Positions 49,511-58,232 of a stretch of DNA of 64,000 nucleotides are shown in pieces (position 1 is the stretch's first letter; each line of letters opens with the position of its first letter). The notes beneath the pieces are model-generated. The model was given only the letters and a program-made list of their open reading frames with translations. It was not told the origin of the DNA and ran no database searches. This DNA comes from Permianibacter sp046297695. GTDB lineage: Bacteria; Pseudomonadota; Gammaproteobacteria; Enterobacterales; Permianibacteraceae. The stretch lies in NCBI GenBank assembly GCA_046297695.1, contig JBKBHF010000017.1, positions 1-64,000 on the forward strand, in the 5' to 3' direction. A program made the translations under genes and the position numbers.

Positions 49511-50860
49511 TCAGGGGATCATCAACACCTGACCGACCAACAGGCGATCGCTTTTCAGATCGTTTTTGGCCTTGATGGCTTCGACGCTGACCTTGTAACG
49601 GTTGGCGAGATCGGCAAGGGTGTCGCCGCGGCCGATGACATGCTTGCTGCGCTTGATCTGGGCAAACCGGCTGCCTTCCGGCGGCCGCTGCTCAAAGTAG
49701 CCTTTGACGCCATCGACAATCGCCTGGGTCAGCTTGTCCTGGTGCTTGCCATCCTTCAGCAACGCTTCTTCCTGCGGATTCGAAATGAATGCGGTTTCGA
49801 CCAGAATCGACGGAATGTCCGGGTTCTTCAGCACCAGAAAACCGGCCTGCTGCACCCGTTTGCTGTGCAGCTTGGGCACCACGCCCTTGATCTCGTTGAG
49901 CACATGCGAGCCGACGTCGAGGCTGGAACCCACGGCGTTGTACATCGACAGATCCAGCAGCACCTTGGCGACGTCATCGTCATAGTTGGCCAGGCTCAGT
50001 GCATCTTCACCACCGAGCAATTCCGAAGCGCTTTCCTTTTCTTCCAGCCAGCGACCCATTTCGCTCTGGGCGCCGCGGTGCGACAGCACCCAGACCGAGG
50101 AACCGCGGGCGCGTTGGTCCTTGAAGCCGTCGGCGTGAATGGAAATGAACAGATCGGCACGCTGCTCGCGGGCGATCGCCGTGCGCTTGCGGTGCGGGAC
50201 AAAGTAGTCGCCGGAGCGGGTCAGCACGGCTTTCATGCCGGGTGTGGCGTTGATGCGCGCGGCCAGCTTTTTGGCGATGGCCAGCGTGACGTCTTTTTCC
50301 CGGGTACCTTTCGGCCCCAGCGCCCCCGGATCATCACCGCCGTGACCAGCATCGACCGCGATGATCACATCGCGGCTTGCATCGGTTTTCGCCGCTTCGA
50401 TCACCGGCTGCGGTTTGCTGATCTCCTGCTTGCCTTTCAGATCGATGACCAGCCGGTCACCGTATTGCTGAAACGGTTTCAGGGCGAAGGCTTTCGGCTC
50501 GACGGCTTGCGCCAAATCGAGTACCAGCCGCAAGGTCTGTTCATCCGGTGGAGTCGAGGTCCGGGCCTTGCTGACCAGATTGCTGTCGAGCGCCAGCGTG
50601 TCCAGATTGACCGCCAGCTTGCCGCTTTTCAGATCGATCAGCAGCCGATCCGGGCCGGTCAGCGTGCTGACCGAAAATTCGGTGGGCGCGCTCAGATCGA
50701 GCACCACCCGGGTATTGTCCGGCGCCTGCCAGACGCGCAGGCCTTTGACTTCCGCGGCCTCAGCCACCGCCCAAATGCCGGTCGCAACGGTGCCGGCCAG
50801 CGCCAACGGCAGCAGGCTTGCACACGCACGCAGCGCGCTCATGAGTAGGGTCCTGAACAT
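49511..50860 (-). CDS. amiB: N-acetylmuramoyl-L-alanine amidase with AMIN and LysM domains
   Basis: A 449-residue periplasmic zinc amidase that cleaves septal peptidoglycan during cell separation. It has a signal peptide (about residues 1-36), an AMIN domain (about 38-140) and an Amidase_3 domain (IIAVDAGHGGDDPGALG, HADGF, SSLDVGSHVLNEIKG, ETAFISNPQEE, about 165-385). A C-terminal LysM domain follows (HVIGRGDTLADLANRYKVS). The AMIN-amidase-LysM order is that of Pseudomonas AmiB, which is also encoded before mutL. Confidence 0.95.
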   Translation of the reverse strand: MFRTLLMSALRACASLLPLALAGTVATGIWAVAEAAEVKGLRVWQAPDNTRVVLDLSAPTEFSVSTLTGPDRLLIDLKSGKLAVNLDTLALDSNLVSKARTSTPPDEQTLRLVLDLAQAVEPKAFALKPFQQYGDRLVIDLKGKQEISKPQPVIEAAKTDASRDVIIAVDAGHGGDDPGALGPKGTREKDVTLAIAKKLAARINATPGMKAVLTRSGDYFVPHRKRTAIAREQRADLFISIHADGFKDQRARGSSVWVLSHRGAQSEMGRWLEEKESASELLGGEDALSLANYDDDVAKVLLDLSMYNAVGSSLDVGSHVLNEIKGVVPKLHSKRVQQAGFLVLKNPDIPSILVETAFISNPQEEALLKDGKHQDKLTQAIVDGVKGYFEQRPPEGSRFAQIKRSKHVIGRGDTLADLANRYKVSVEAIKAKNDLKSDRLLVGQVLMIP

Positions 50861-50883
50861 GGCCAGATCCTGCCAAACAACTT

Positions 50884-51369
50884 TCAGACTTTTAAATAGT
50901 CTGTTGATTTCATTGAAAAATCAAGTTTTTTGACCAATTCCTGAGCAGCCGGCCCCTCCGCCAGCACCTGCAACTGCCGACCGCTGCCGTCGCGGCGCAG
51001 GCAAATACGCAGTCCCGGCGGCAGCACACCGCCACCGCGCTCCGGCCATTCAAACAGGCAGACCGCCCCCGGATGCAGGAATTCGTCCAAACCGAGGTAA
51101 TCGAGCTCACTCGGGTCGGCGAGCCGGTACAGATCGAAATGGTGCAGCTCAAAAGCCGGCAGCCGATAGCTCTCGACCAGCGTGTAGGTCGGGCTTTTGA
51201 CCGCGCCGCCATGACCGAGCGCGCGCAGCAGACCCCGCACCAGCGTGGTCTTGCCGGCACCGAGATCACCGGACAGGGCGATGAGCTCGCCACCGCGCAG
51301 CAGCGGCGCCAGCGCCGCGCCAACCGCCTCGGTGGCAGCTTCATCGGGCAGGAAACGACCAATCGTCAT
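50884..51369 (-). CDS. tsaE: tRNA threonylcarbamoyladenosine biosynthesis ATPase TsaE
   Basis: A 161-residue P-loop ATPase that works with TsaB and TsaD to make t6A37 in tRNA. Walker A is LSGDLGAGKTTLVRG (about residues 33-47), with the SPTYTLVESY block and FDLYRLADPSELDYLGLDE. The ATG at 51369 gives the usual N-terminus. It lies 23 bp before amiB and 25 bp after nnrD. Confidence 0.95.
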   Translation of the reverse strand: MTIGRFLPDEAATEAVGAALAPLLRGGELIALSGDLGAGKTTLVRGLLRALGHGGAVKSPTYTLVESYRLPAFELHHFDLYRLADPSELDYLGLDEFLHPGAVCLFEWPERGGGVLPPGLRICLRRDGSGRQLQVLAEGPAAQELVKKLDFSMKSTDYLKV

Positions 51370-51394
51370 ACCGGTTTCTCGACAAACAGAATGA

Positions 51395-52921
51395 TCATGG
51401 CATCTGGCTATCGGGTTGCAGGCCAGCAGAAAAATGCCCGAACAGATCCGAAGCCAACAAACCTCGCTCACCGCCGCGCTGCGCCACCGCCTGATCGGCT
51501 GCCCAGGCATGCAGCGCCGCACCCAGCCGTGCGGCATCGAACCGGCTGAAACCCTGAGCGCACAGCGCGGCAATGACCCCGGCCAGCACATCACCCATGC
51601 CGCCGCTGGCCATGCCCGGATTGCCACCGGCAATGACGCTGAGCCGCTGGCCGTCAAACACCAGGCTGCCGGCGCCCTTGAGCAGCACCACCCCGCCGTA
51701 ACGACGCTGCAGGTGGCGCACCGCCTGATGGCGATCCGCTTCGATTTCGGCCGTCGTCACACCGAGCAAGCGGGCGGCTTCACCGGGATGCGGCGTCAGG
51801 ATGACCCGCTCGAGCGGCTTGGCCGGCGGTCGCCGCGCCAGCAAATTGAGCGCATCGGCATCGAGCAGCAGGGGCTTGCCGGACGCGGCGGCCAGCACAT
51901 GCTCCAGCACCGGCGCCGCCCAGGCTGCGGTCGACAGCCCCGGGCCAAGCACGAGCACATCGGCCCGACCGAGCAGGGGATCGAGTTGCAGGAAATCCGG
52001 CACCGGCGCGTAGCCGGTCACCATCAACTCCGGCCGTGCGGCCAGCATCGGGCCGGCATAATCCTGGTGGCAGTACACGCTGACCAGACCGGCACCGCAG
52101 CGCAGCGCCGCCTCGCCGGCGAGCCGTGCGGCCCCGCCCATGCCGGCACTGCCTCCGATCACCAGCACATGACCCTGTTCGCCCTTGTGGCTGGCGCGAC
52201 GGCGCAGCGGCAGCCGCGGCCGCAGATCGGCCAGCGCCAGCCAATCGGCCGCTGAACCGAGCCGGCTCGCGGCAAGACCGAGCGGCCGGAAGATCAGCTC
52301 GCCGACCGCCTCGACCGCACGGCCGCTGACCAGCCCGGGTTTGACGGCAAGGAAGGTGACCGTCGCCGTGGCGTGGACGGCGTGGCTGACGCCGGCGCCG
52401 GTTTCGGCATCGAGCCCGGACGGAATGTCGAGCGCCAGCACCGGCTTGTGGCTGGCGTTGATCGCGGCGATCACCAATGCCGCCGCGGCATTGGGCTTGC
52501 CGCGTAGGCCGATACCGAACAAGGCATCGACGATGACATCGGCATCGGCGAGTTTGCCCGGTTCAAACCCCTCTGGCGGTACCGGCAGGGCGGCCAAGGC
52601 CGCGGCCGCATCGCCCGCTGCCGCCGCGCCGGTCAACTCGCCCGGCACTTGCAGCACCTGCACCTGCAGCCCGGCCTGGTAGGCATGGCGTGCCAGCACA
52701 TAACCATCGCCGGCGTTGTTGCCGCGGCCACAGACCACGGTGATGCGCTGCGCCTCTGGCCAGCGTTCACGCAGCACGGCGAATGCGGCAGCGCCGGCAC
52801 GCGCCATCAGTTCACCGGTTGGAATGCCGTCATCGCTGGCGACCTGCTGCTCCAGCGCGCGCACGGCGGCCGGCGCCAATACCGGCGCGCCGGCAGGAAA
52901 CGGCAGGGCTGCAAGGGTCAT
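51395..52921 (-). CDS. nnrD: Bifunctional NAD(P)HX epimerase / dehydratase
   Basis: A 508-residue fusion that repairs hydrated NAD(P)H. The N-terminal epimerase (YjeF_N, about residues 15-215) has CGRGNNAGDGYVLAR and ALDIPSGLDAETG. The C-terminal ADP-dependent dehydratase (about 225-500) has HVLVIGGSAGMGGAARLAGEAALRCGAGLV, LGPGLS, LDADALNLLA and GNPGMASGGMGDVLAG. The ATG at 52921 overlaps no other gene; orn ends 11 bp upstream. The domain order is as in E. coli YjeF. Confidence 0.95.
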   Translation of the reverse strand: MTLAALPFPAGAPVLAPAAVRALEQQVASDDGIPTGELMARAGAAAFAVLRERWPEAQRITVVCGRGNNAGDGYVLARHAYQAGLQVQVLQVPGELTGAAAAGDAAAALAALPVPPEGFEPGKLADADVIVDALFGIGLRGKPNAAAALVIAAINASHKPVLALDIPSGLDAETGAGVSHAVHATATVTFLAVKPGLVSGRAVEAVGELIFRPLGLAASRLGSAADWLALADLRPRLPLRRRASHKGEQGHVLVIGGSAGMGGAARLAGEAALRCGAGLVSVYCHQDYAGPMLAARPELMVTGYAPVPDFLQLDPLLGRADVLVLGPGLSTAAWAAPVLEHVLAAASGKPLLLDADALNLLARRPPAKPLERVILTPHPGEAARLLGVTTAEIEADRHQAVRHLQRRYGGVVLLKGAGSLVFDGQRLSVIAGGNPGMASGGMGDVLAGVIAALCAQGFSRFDAARLGAALHAWAADQAVAQRGGERGLLASDLFGHFSAGLQPDSQMP

Positions 52922-52932
52922 GAGGCAAGAGC

Positions 52933-53499
52933 TTACGGCGTCAGACGCAAGAACTGGCTGCGGTAATGCTTGAGCTCGTCGATGGATTCCCGAATGTCTT
53001 CGAGCGCGGTGTGGCTGTTCTTTTTGTTCAGCCCGCTCAGCACGTCCGGACGCCAACGCCGGGCCAGCTCCTTGAGCGTGCTGACATCGAGATTGCGGTA
53101 ATGGAAATAGCTCTCCAGCTCCGGCATGTGGCGGGCGAGGAAGCGCCGATCCTGACAGATGGAATTGCCGCAGATCGGCGATTTGCCTTTCGGCACCCAC
53201 TGTTCGAGAAAGGCGATGGTGGCTTTCTCGGCATCGACCTCGGTGATGCTGCTGTCGCGAATGCGGGCGATGAGACCGGAGGCGCCATGGGTGTTCTGGT
53301 TCCACTCGTCCATCGCCGCCAGCACCTGCTCGCTCTGGTAAATGGCCATGACCGGGCCTTCGGCGAGCACGTTCAAGTCCTTGTCGGTGACGATGGTGGC
53401 GATCTCGATGATGCGATCGGACAAGGGATCGAGCCCGGTCATTTCCAGATCGATCCAGATCAGGTTGTCCGGATGAAACCATTCGGCGGTGGCAGTCAT
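52933..53499 (-). CDS. orn: Oligoribonuclease
   Basis: A 188-residue DEDDh 3'-5' exonuclease that removes dinucleotides, including pGpG from c-di-GMP breakdown. Motifs visible are IDLEMTGLDPLSDRIIEIA, GNSICQDRRFLARHMPELE and NSHTALEDIRESIDEL with the catalytic histidine. It begins the orn-nnrD-tsaE-amiB run on the minus strand. Its pGpG role is relevant given the several c-di-GMP proteins in this window. Confidence 0.97.
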   Translation of the reverse strand: MTATAEWFHPDNLIWIDLEMTGLDPLSDRIIEIATIVTDKDLNVLAEGPVMAIYQSEQVLAAMDEWNQNTHGASGLIARIRDSSITEVDAEKATIAFLEQWVPKGKSPICGNSICQDRRFLARHMPELESYFHYRNLDVSTLKELARRWRPDVLSGLNKKNSHTALEDIRESIDELKHYRSQFLRLTP

Positions 53500-53604
53500 G
53501 GGCCTCTCCCGGTCAGCCGGGCTACAATGCAGGCCCTGATTCTAGCACCGCCGGCTCCGGCGCATCCGGCCCCTGACCGGCAAAACTGCAGAGTGCCAAC
53601 CGTC

Positions 53605-53961
53605 ATGAGCAATCCCCTGTTGCAAGAAACCTGTGTGACTGGCGTGCCGCCGCAGCTGTCGGCCAGCGAACAGCAGGCCTTGCTGAGCCAGCTGCCACAG
53701 TGGCAGGTGGTCGGCAGTCCGAGCGAACTGCGTCGCGAATTCCGCTTCAAGAACTATTACCACGTGATGAGCTTCGTCAACGCGATCGCCTGGATCGCCA
53801 ACAAGGAGGGCCATCATCCGGATCTGGAGGTGAGTTATGGCCGCGTACTGGTGCGCTACAGCACCCATGATGCCGGCGGTTTGACCCGCAATGACTTCAT
53901 CTGCTGCGCCAAAATCGACGCCTTGCTGACCGTGGGCAATGTCGGCCCGGTGTTGGCGTAA
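53605..53961 (+). CDS. phhB: Pterin-4a-carbinolamine dehydratase
   Basis: A 118-residue enzyme that recycles the carbinolamine form of tetrahydropterin. The family core is the YYHVMSFVNAIAWIANKEGHHPDLEVSYGRV region with the paired catalytic histidines, followed by STHDAGGLTRNDF. ATG at 53605. No phenylalanine hydroxylase gene is nearby. A TACAAT -10 box lies at 53523-53528. It is 11 bp upstream of rsgA on the same strand. Confidence 0.94.
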   Translation: MSNPLLQETCVTGVPPQLSASEQQALLSQLPQWQVVGSPSELRREFRFKNYYHVMSFVNAIAWIANKEGHHPDLEVSYGRVLVRYSTHDAGGLTRNDFICCAKIDALLTVGNVGPVLA

Positions 53962-53972
53962 AGCGTCGCGAC

Positions 53973-54953
53973 ATGGCCAAGGAAATCCGCACCACCGATC
54001 GCGATCGCAAAGCCGGTCGCAGCGATCAGCGCAAGCGCGATCTGTATTCCAAGGCCGCCGACGACCAGCCGCTGCGGCCGGGCCTCATCGTCAGCCGCTT
54101 TGGCCAGCAGGCCGATGTCCGCGGTGACGACGGCCGCGAGCGCCGCTGCCATCTGCGGCAACACCTGAAAAGCGCTGCCGTCGGTGATCGCGTCGAGTGG
54201 TACGAAGACAGCGAAGGCAGTGCGGTGGTGGTCAATCTGTTGCCGCGCCACTCGCAGCTGGAGCGGCCGAATCCGTACGAAGGCCTCAAGATCATCGCGG
54301 CCAATGTCGATCACCTGATCGTCGTCGTGGCACCCGTGCCGACGCTGTCGGAAGTGCTGCTCGATCGCTATCTGGTCGCAGCGGAAGTGACCGGCATTCC
54401 GGTCTCCATCGTGCTGAACAAAATCGATTTGCTGACCGACGACGCCCGGGCGGAACTGGAACAGCGGCTGCAGCTGTACCGGACACTGGGCTACCCGGTG
54501 TTTGCCATCAGCAGCCGGCGCGGCGACGGCCTCGCGGCCTTGCGCGCCCACATGCGGGATGGCTGCAGCGTCATCGTCGGCCAGAGCGGTGTCGGCAAAT
54601 CCAGTCTCATCAACGCGCTGTTGCCCGACGCCGGTCAGGATGTCGGTGCGGTATCGGACGGTTCGGCACTCGGTCAGCACACCACCAGCGCCTCACGCAT
54701 GCATTTCCTGCCGGAAGGCGGGCAATTGATCGATTCGCCCGGCACCCGCGAATTCGGTCTCTGGCACCTTGATAAAAATCAAATTGCCCGTGGTTTTCGC
54801 GACATCGCCGACGCGGCCACCCGCTGCAAGTTTCGCAACTGCGCGCATGAAAAGGAGCCCGGCTGCGCGGTACGCGCGGCGGCCGACAGCGGCGCCATCG
54901 CCAGCAGCCGCTGGCAGAGTTATCAGGCCATTCTTGCGGCCAATCAAACTTGA
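53973..54953 (+). CDS. rsgA: Small-subunit ribosome assembly GTPase RsgA
   Basis: A 326-residue circularly permuted GTPase that acts late in 30S maturation. It has an N-terminal OB domain (about residues 35-100), then G4 LNKIDLL before G1 GQSGVGKSSLINALLP and G3 DSPGTREFGL, and a C-terminal zinc finger (C-x5-C-x-H-x5-C within RCKFRNCAHEKEPGC). ATG at 53973. It is divergent from orn, as in E. coli. Confidence 0.97.
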   Translation: MAKEIRTTDRDRKAGRSDQRKRDLYSKAADDQPLRPGLIVSRFGQQADVRGDDGRERRCHLRQHLKSAAVGDRVEWYEDSEGSAVVVNLLPRHSQLERPNPYEGLKIIAANVDHLIVVVAPVPTLSEVLLDRYLVAAEVTGIPVSIVLNKIDLLTDDARAELEQRLQLYRTLGYPVFAISSRRGDGLAALRAHMRDGCSVIVGQSGVGKSSLINALLPDAGQDVGAVSDGSALGQHTTSASRMHFLPEGGQLIDSPGTREFGLWHLDKNQIARGFRDIADAATRCKFRNCAHEKEPGCAVRAAADSGAIASSRWQSYQAILAANQT

Positions 54954-55076
54954 TGGGATGGGTGGCGTCGGCATGGCGCATTCGCAAGGGCATTTGCGTT
55001 AGCGCAAACTTTTGTTCTCGACAGGCTCCGAAAATAGCCGCGGTTTCATTGTGGCTATTTCCAAAGGAGCTCTCTC

Positions 55077-55688
55077 ATGCGCCATCTCAAAACCGCTGTT
55101 GCCCTGGCCCTGGTTGCCGCCAGCTCGCTGTCGTTTGCTGAAGAAAGTCCGTGGCTGGTGCGTGTGCGCGCGCTGAATCTGGACATGGATTCGCAATCGA
55201 GCGGTGAAGTGCTGCCGGCCGATGCGATTTCGGTCAACGACAAGGTCATTCCGGATATCAACATCAGCTATTTCTTCAGCCCGAGCTGGGCCGCCGAACT
55301 GGTGCTGACCATTCCGCAGGAGCACGATGTCAAAGTCGATGGCGTCGGCAAAATCGGTACCTTCAAGCACCTGCCGCCGACCTTCACGCTGGCCTATCAC
55401 TTCAACGCAGGCGGTGACTTCCGTCCCTATGTCGGCGCCGGCGTCAACTACACCCTGTTCATGGACGAGGACATGAATGTCGGCGCCGCCGAAGTCACGC
55501 TCGAAAACGACAGCATCGGTGCGGCGTACCGGATCGGTTTCGACTGGGCCATCAACCAGGACTGGCTGCTGAACGTCGACGTCAAGAAGATCATGATCGG
55601 TACCGATGTCTATCTGGACGGCACCAAGATCAGTTCGCTGGATGTCGATCCGCTGGCCATCGGTGTCGGTCTCGGCTGGCATTTCTGA
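55077..55688 (+). CDS. ompW: OmpW-family outer-membrane protein
   Basis: A 203-residue small eight-stranded barrel with a signal peptide (residues 1-21, cleaved near SFA). Family blocks are SPWLVRVRALNL, FFSPSWAAELVLTIPQEHDV, GTFKHLPPTFTLAYHF, FRPYVGAGVNYTLF and the C-terminal DPLAIGVGLGWHF. It may pass small hydrophobic compounds. It is a single gene, convergent with motB, with a shared terminator between them. Confidence 0.95.
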   Translation: MRHLKTAVALALVAASSLSFAEESPWLVRVRALNLDMDSQSSGEVLPADAISVNDKVIPDINISYFFSPSWAAELVLTIPQEHDVKVDGVGKIGTFKHLPPTFTLAYHFNAGGDFRPYVGAGVNYTLFMDEDMNVGAAEVTLENDSIGAAYRIGFDWAINQDWLLNVDVKKIMIGTDVYLDGTKISSLDVDPLAIGVGLGWHF

Positions 55689-55703
55689 GCCGCGTCGCGG
55701 TGA

Positions 55704-55733
55704 AAAAAAGGCGGCCTCGCGGTCGCCTTTTTT
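55704..55733. terminator. Bidirectional terminator between ompW and motB
   Basis: AAAAAAGGCGGCC (55704-55716) and GGTCGCCTTTTTT (55721-55733) form a stem with one G-U pair and a 4-nt loop. T-runs occur on both strands. It ends 2 bp before the motB stop codon. Confidence 0.88.
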
Positions 55734-55734
55734 G

Positions 55735-56703
55735 TCAGCCGTTGCCGGGTAGTGGCGCGGGCAGGTTGTCGGTGGCGGGCGGCGGCTTCGAGGCGGGCGC
55801 AGCTTCACCTGCAGGAGGGCTTGCCCAATCGCCGAGCGCATTGCTCTTCAAGGCATCATCGACTTTTTTCTTCAGCACGATAATCGCGATGCGACGGTTG
55901 ATCGGATCATTCGGATCCGCCTCGTTGAACAACAGCGAGTCAGAGAAGCCTTCGACCCGGGCGATCTGGGTCGGCGGCACACCGCCCTTGAGCAGCGCGC
56001 GACGTGCGGCATTGGCGCGGTCGGCCGACAGCTCCCAGTTGGAATAATCCGGCTGATCGTAAAAAAGTGTGGCGTCAGTGTGGCCGGTGATCGAGATCCG
56101 GTTTGGCACGGTCGCAATGAGCTTGGCGAGATTCTGCAGAATCGCAATCGAGTAGTACTGCATCTGGGCGCTGCCGGAATCAAACATCGGCCGCTTGTCC
56201 TTGTCGACAATCTGGATGCGCAGCCCTTCTGGTGTGATGTCGATCAGCACCTGATCCTTGTAATCGGAAAAGGCCATGTTGCTCTCGACCATTTCCATCA
56301 GTTGCTGCTTCAATGCTTCCAGCTGGGCCTGCTCTTCCTGCTCCAGCTTTTTCTGCATCGCCAATTCGTCCGCCGGCCCTTCCTGCTCGGTATCGGCCTG
56401 GGCACCGGGCGCGAGCACTTCCGGGCTGTCCTGCGAGGTCGGCAGCTTGGGCTCCCCCAGATCGATCAGCGAAGCGTTGGCGCCGCCTTCGCCAATCAAT
56501 GCACCGCCCGGGTCCTGAAAGTATTTCGAGATCGCCGCTTTCTGCTCCTTGGTGGTGCTGCCGAGCAACCACAGCAACAGGAAAAACGCCATCATGGCGG
56601 TGGTGAAATCGGCAAAGGCCACTTTCCAGGCGCCACCATGGTGGCCGCCGTGACCTTTGTTTACTTTTTTGATGATGATGGGCTCTTTGCCGTCAGCGGC
56701 CAT
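55735..56703 (-). CDS. motB: Flagellar motor stator protein MotB
   Basis: A 322-residue stator subunit. The single transmembrane helix (about residues 27-49, WKVAFADFTTAMMAFFLLLW) carries the proton-accepting aspartate at position 32. A plug/linker and an OmpA-like peptidoglycan-binding domain follow (about 160-285, SITGHTDATLF and NRRIAIIVLKK). The C-terminal tail is Pro/Ala-rich. It is 35 bp downstream of motA. Confidence 0.96.
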   Translation of the reverse strand: MAADGKEPIIIKKVNKGHGGHHGGAWKVAFADFTTAMMAFFLLLWLLGSTTKEQKAAISKYFQDPGGALIGEGGANASLIDLGEPKLPTSQDSPEVLAPGAQADTEQEGPADELAMQKKLEQEEQAQLEALKQQLMEMVESNMAFSDYKDQVLIDITPEGLRIQIVDKDKRPMFDSGSAQMQYYSIAILQNLAKLIATVPNRISITGHTDATLFYDQPDYSNWELSADRANAARRALLKGGVPPTQIARVEGFSDSLLFNEADPNDPINRRIAIIVLKKKVDDALKSNALGDWASPPAGEAAPASKPPPATDNLPAPLPGNG

Positions 56704-56738
56704 GTCGTGCTCTCATTTACCCGATTGCAGCTCGCTGA

Positions 56739-57590
56739 TTAGCCACCGCGCACCCGCTTTTCCAGCTCGGTGAACGACGGCCGCTCGGTGCTGTACAGGA
56801 CTTTGCGGCCAAACTCGACGGCGATCTGCGGCGGCGCGCCGGATACACAGGCAAGCAGTGACACCTTGATGCACTCGTAGAACTTGCCTTCTTCGCGCAC
56901 CTTGTGTTCCATCTGGCCGGCCATCGGCGCGACAAAACCGTACGCGAACAAGATGCCGAGGAAGGTGCCGACCAGCGCGGCGCCAACATGGTGGCCAAGC
57001 ACTTCCGGCGGACCGCCCAAGCTGCCCATGGTGATCACGATTCCCATCACCGCCGCGACGATACCGAAGCCCGGCAGACCGTCCGACACCTTCTGCAAGG
57101 CACCGGCCGGCAACAGTGCCTCGGAATGATGGGTTTCCAGCTCGGCATCCATCAGCGCTTCCAGTTCGTGTGCACTCATGTCGCCTACCACCATCAGGCG
57201 CAGGTAATCGCAGATGAAATCCATTGCATGATGGTCTTTGGTGATGAGCTTGTATTTGCTGAAAATGGCGCTGGCTTTCGGATCTTCGATATCGGCCTCG
57301 ATGGCGATCAGGCCTTCCTTGCGGATTTTCTGGAACACGTCATACAGACAGGCCAGCAGCTCCATGTACAGGGTCTTGTTGTACGGCGAACCGCCGAGCA
57401 GACCGAGCGTCCCCTTGATGGTGGCGGAGATGACCTTCATCGGGTTGCTGATGAAGAAGGCGCCGAACGCGGCGCCGCAGATGGTGATCAATTCAAACGG
57501 TTGCCACAACGCCAGCAACTGGCCGCCAGACAGCAGATAGCCGGTGATCACGGCAGCCCAGACAATGAGTGCGCCAACAATCAGGTTCAT
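56739..57590 (-). CDS. motA: Flagellar motor stator protein MotA
   Basis: A 283-residue proton-channel subunit with four transmembrane helices. It has MNLIVGALIVWAAVITGYLL at the N-terminus, a cytoplasmic loop with charged residues for FliG contact (about 60-160), and the TM3 region GFGIVAAVMGIVITMGSLGGPPEVLG. ATG at 57590. No other flagellar genes are in the window, so the stator pair is separate from the main flagellar clusters. Confidence 0.96.
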   Translation of the reverse strand: MNLIVGALIVWAAVITGYLLSGGQLLALWQPFELITICGAAFGAFFISNPMKVISATIKGTLGLLGGSPYNKTLYMELLACLYDVFQKIRKEGLIAIEADIEDPKASAIFSKYKLITKDHHAMDFICDYLRLMVVGDMSAHELEALMDAELETHHSEALLPAGALQKVSDGLPGFGIVAAVMGIVITMGSLGGPPEVLGHHVGAALVGTFLGILFAYGFVAPMAGQMEHKVREEGKFYECIKVSLLACVSGAPPQIAVEFGRKVLYSTERPSFTELEKRVRGG

Positions 57591-57742
57591 GAAAGTCCCA
57601 CAAGGTGTGCAAAGCGCCGGCAGCGCCGCCGGCCCGACCACAAGGATAGTGCATGTGGCGATTACGCCAAGTCGAACTTTGCCGATCAGGTCGGGCGGAG
57701 GGTTCTATACTTGGAGCCAGGAATTCCCGCCGCCACACGCCC

Positions 57743-58108
57743 ATGACCAGTCACGATGACCGCCGCCGGTTCCGGCGGGTAGATTTTTTCACCGACGCCG
57801 TGCTGAGCGATGCCAACGGCCGGGTTCCGTGCGACGTCCATGACCTGTCCCTGCATGGTGCCCTGGTCGCCATCGCCGCGGACTACCGCGATGTCAGTCT
57901 GGAAACCCCGTTGACGCTGGAGATCCCGCTCGATGCCGAGCACCAGATCCGCATGCAGGTGCAGATCGCGCATGAGCGCGAAGGCGTCTATGGCCTCGAA
58001 TGCGAAAACATCGACGTCGACAGCATCACCCATCTGCGCCGGCTGGTGGAACTCAACCTCGGCGACAGCTCCCTGCTTGAACGCGAACTGCCGGCGCTGC
58101 ATGCCTGA
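57743..58108 (+). CDS. Single-domain PilZ protein (c-di-GMP receptor)
   Basis: A 121-residue protein that is almost entirely one PilZ domain. The N-terminal RRRFRR (residues 7-12) supplies the RxxxR arginines and DLSLHGAL the D/N-x-S-x-x-G element, so c-di-GMP binding is expected. It is divergent from motA, which suggests a link to motor control. A TATACT -10 box lies at 57706-57711. Confidence 0.85.
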   Translation: MTSHDDRRRFRRVDFFTDAVLSDANGRVPCDVHDLSLHGALVAIAADYRDVSLETPLTLEIPLDAEHQIRMQVQIAHEREGVYGLECENIDVDSITHLRRLVELNLGDSSLLERELPALHA

Positions 58109-58232
58109 CAGGACCGCTGAGCACTGCGGTACCGCCCCCATCTGATCTGAACTGACCCGGCCGGGGTTTGCCCGGTGCGCACGTTTGACCGCGAACACGC
58201 CCGAGCCAACGGATATACGCCAACGCCAGCAC

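Noticed and set aside
57650..57742. A GCCGATCA sequence resembling a FliA -10 element before the PilZ gene
   Set aside because: There is no TAAA-type -35 element at 15 bp, so flagellar sigma control is not supported.
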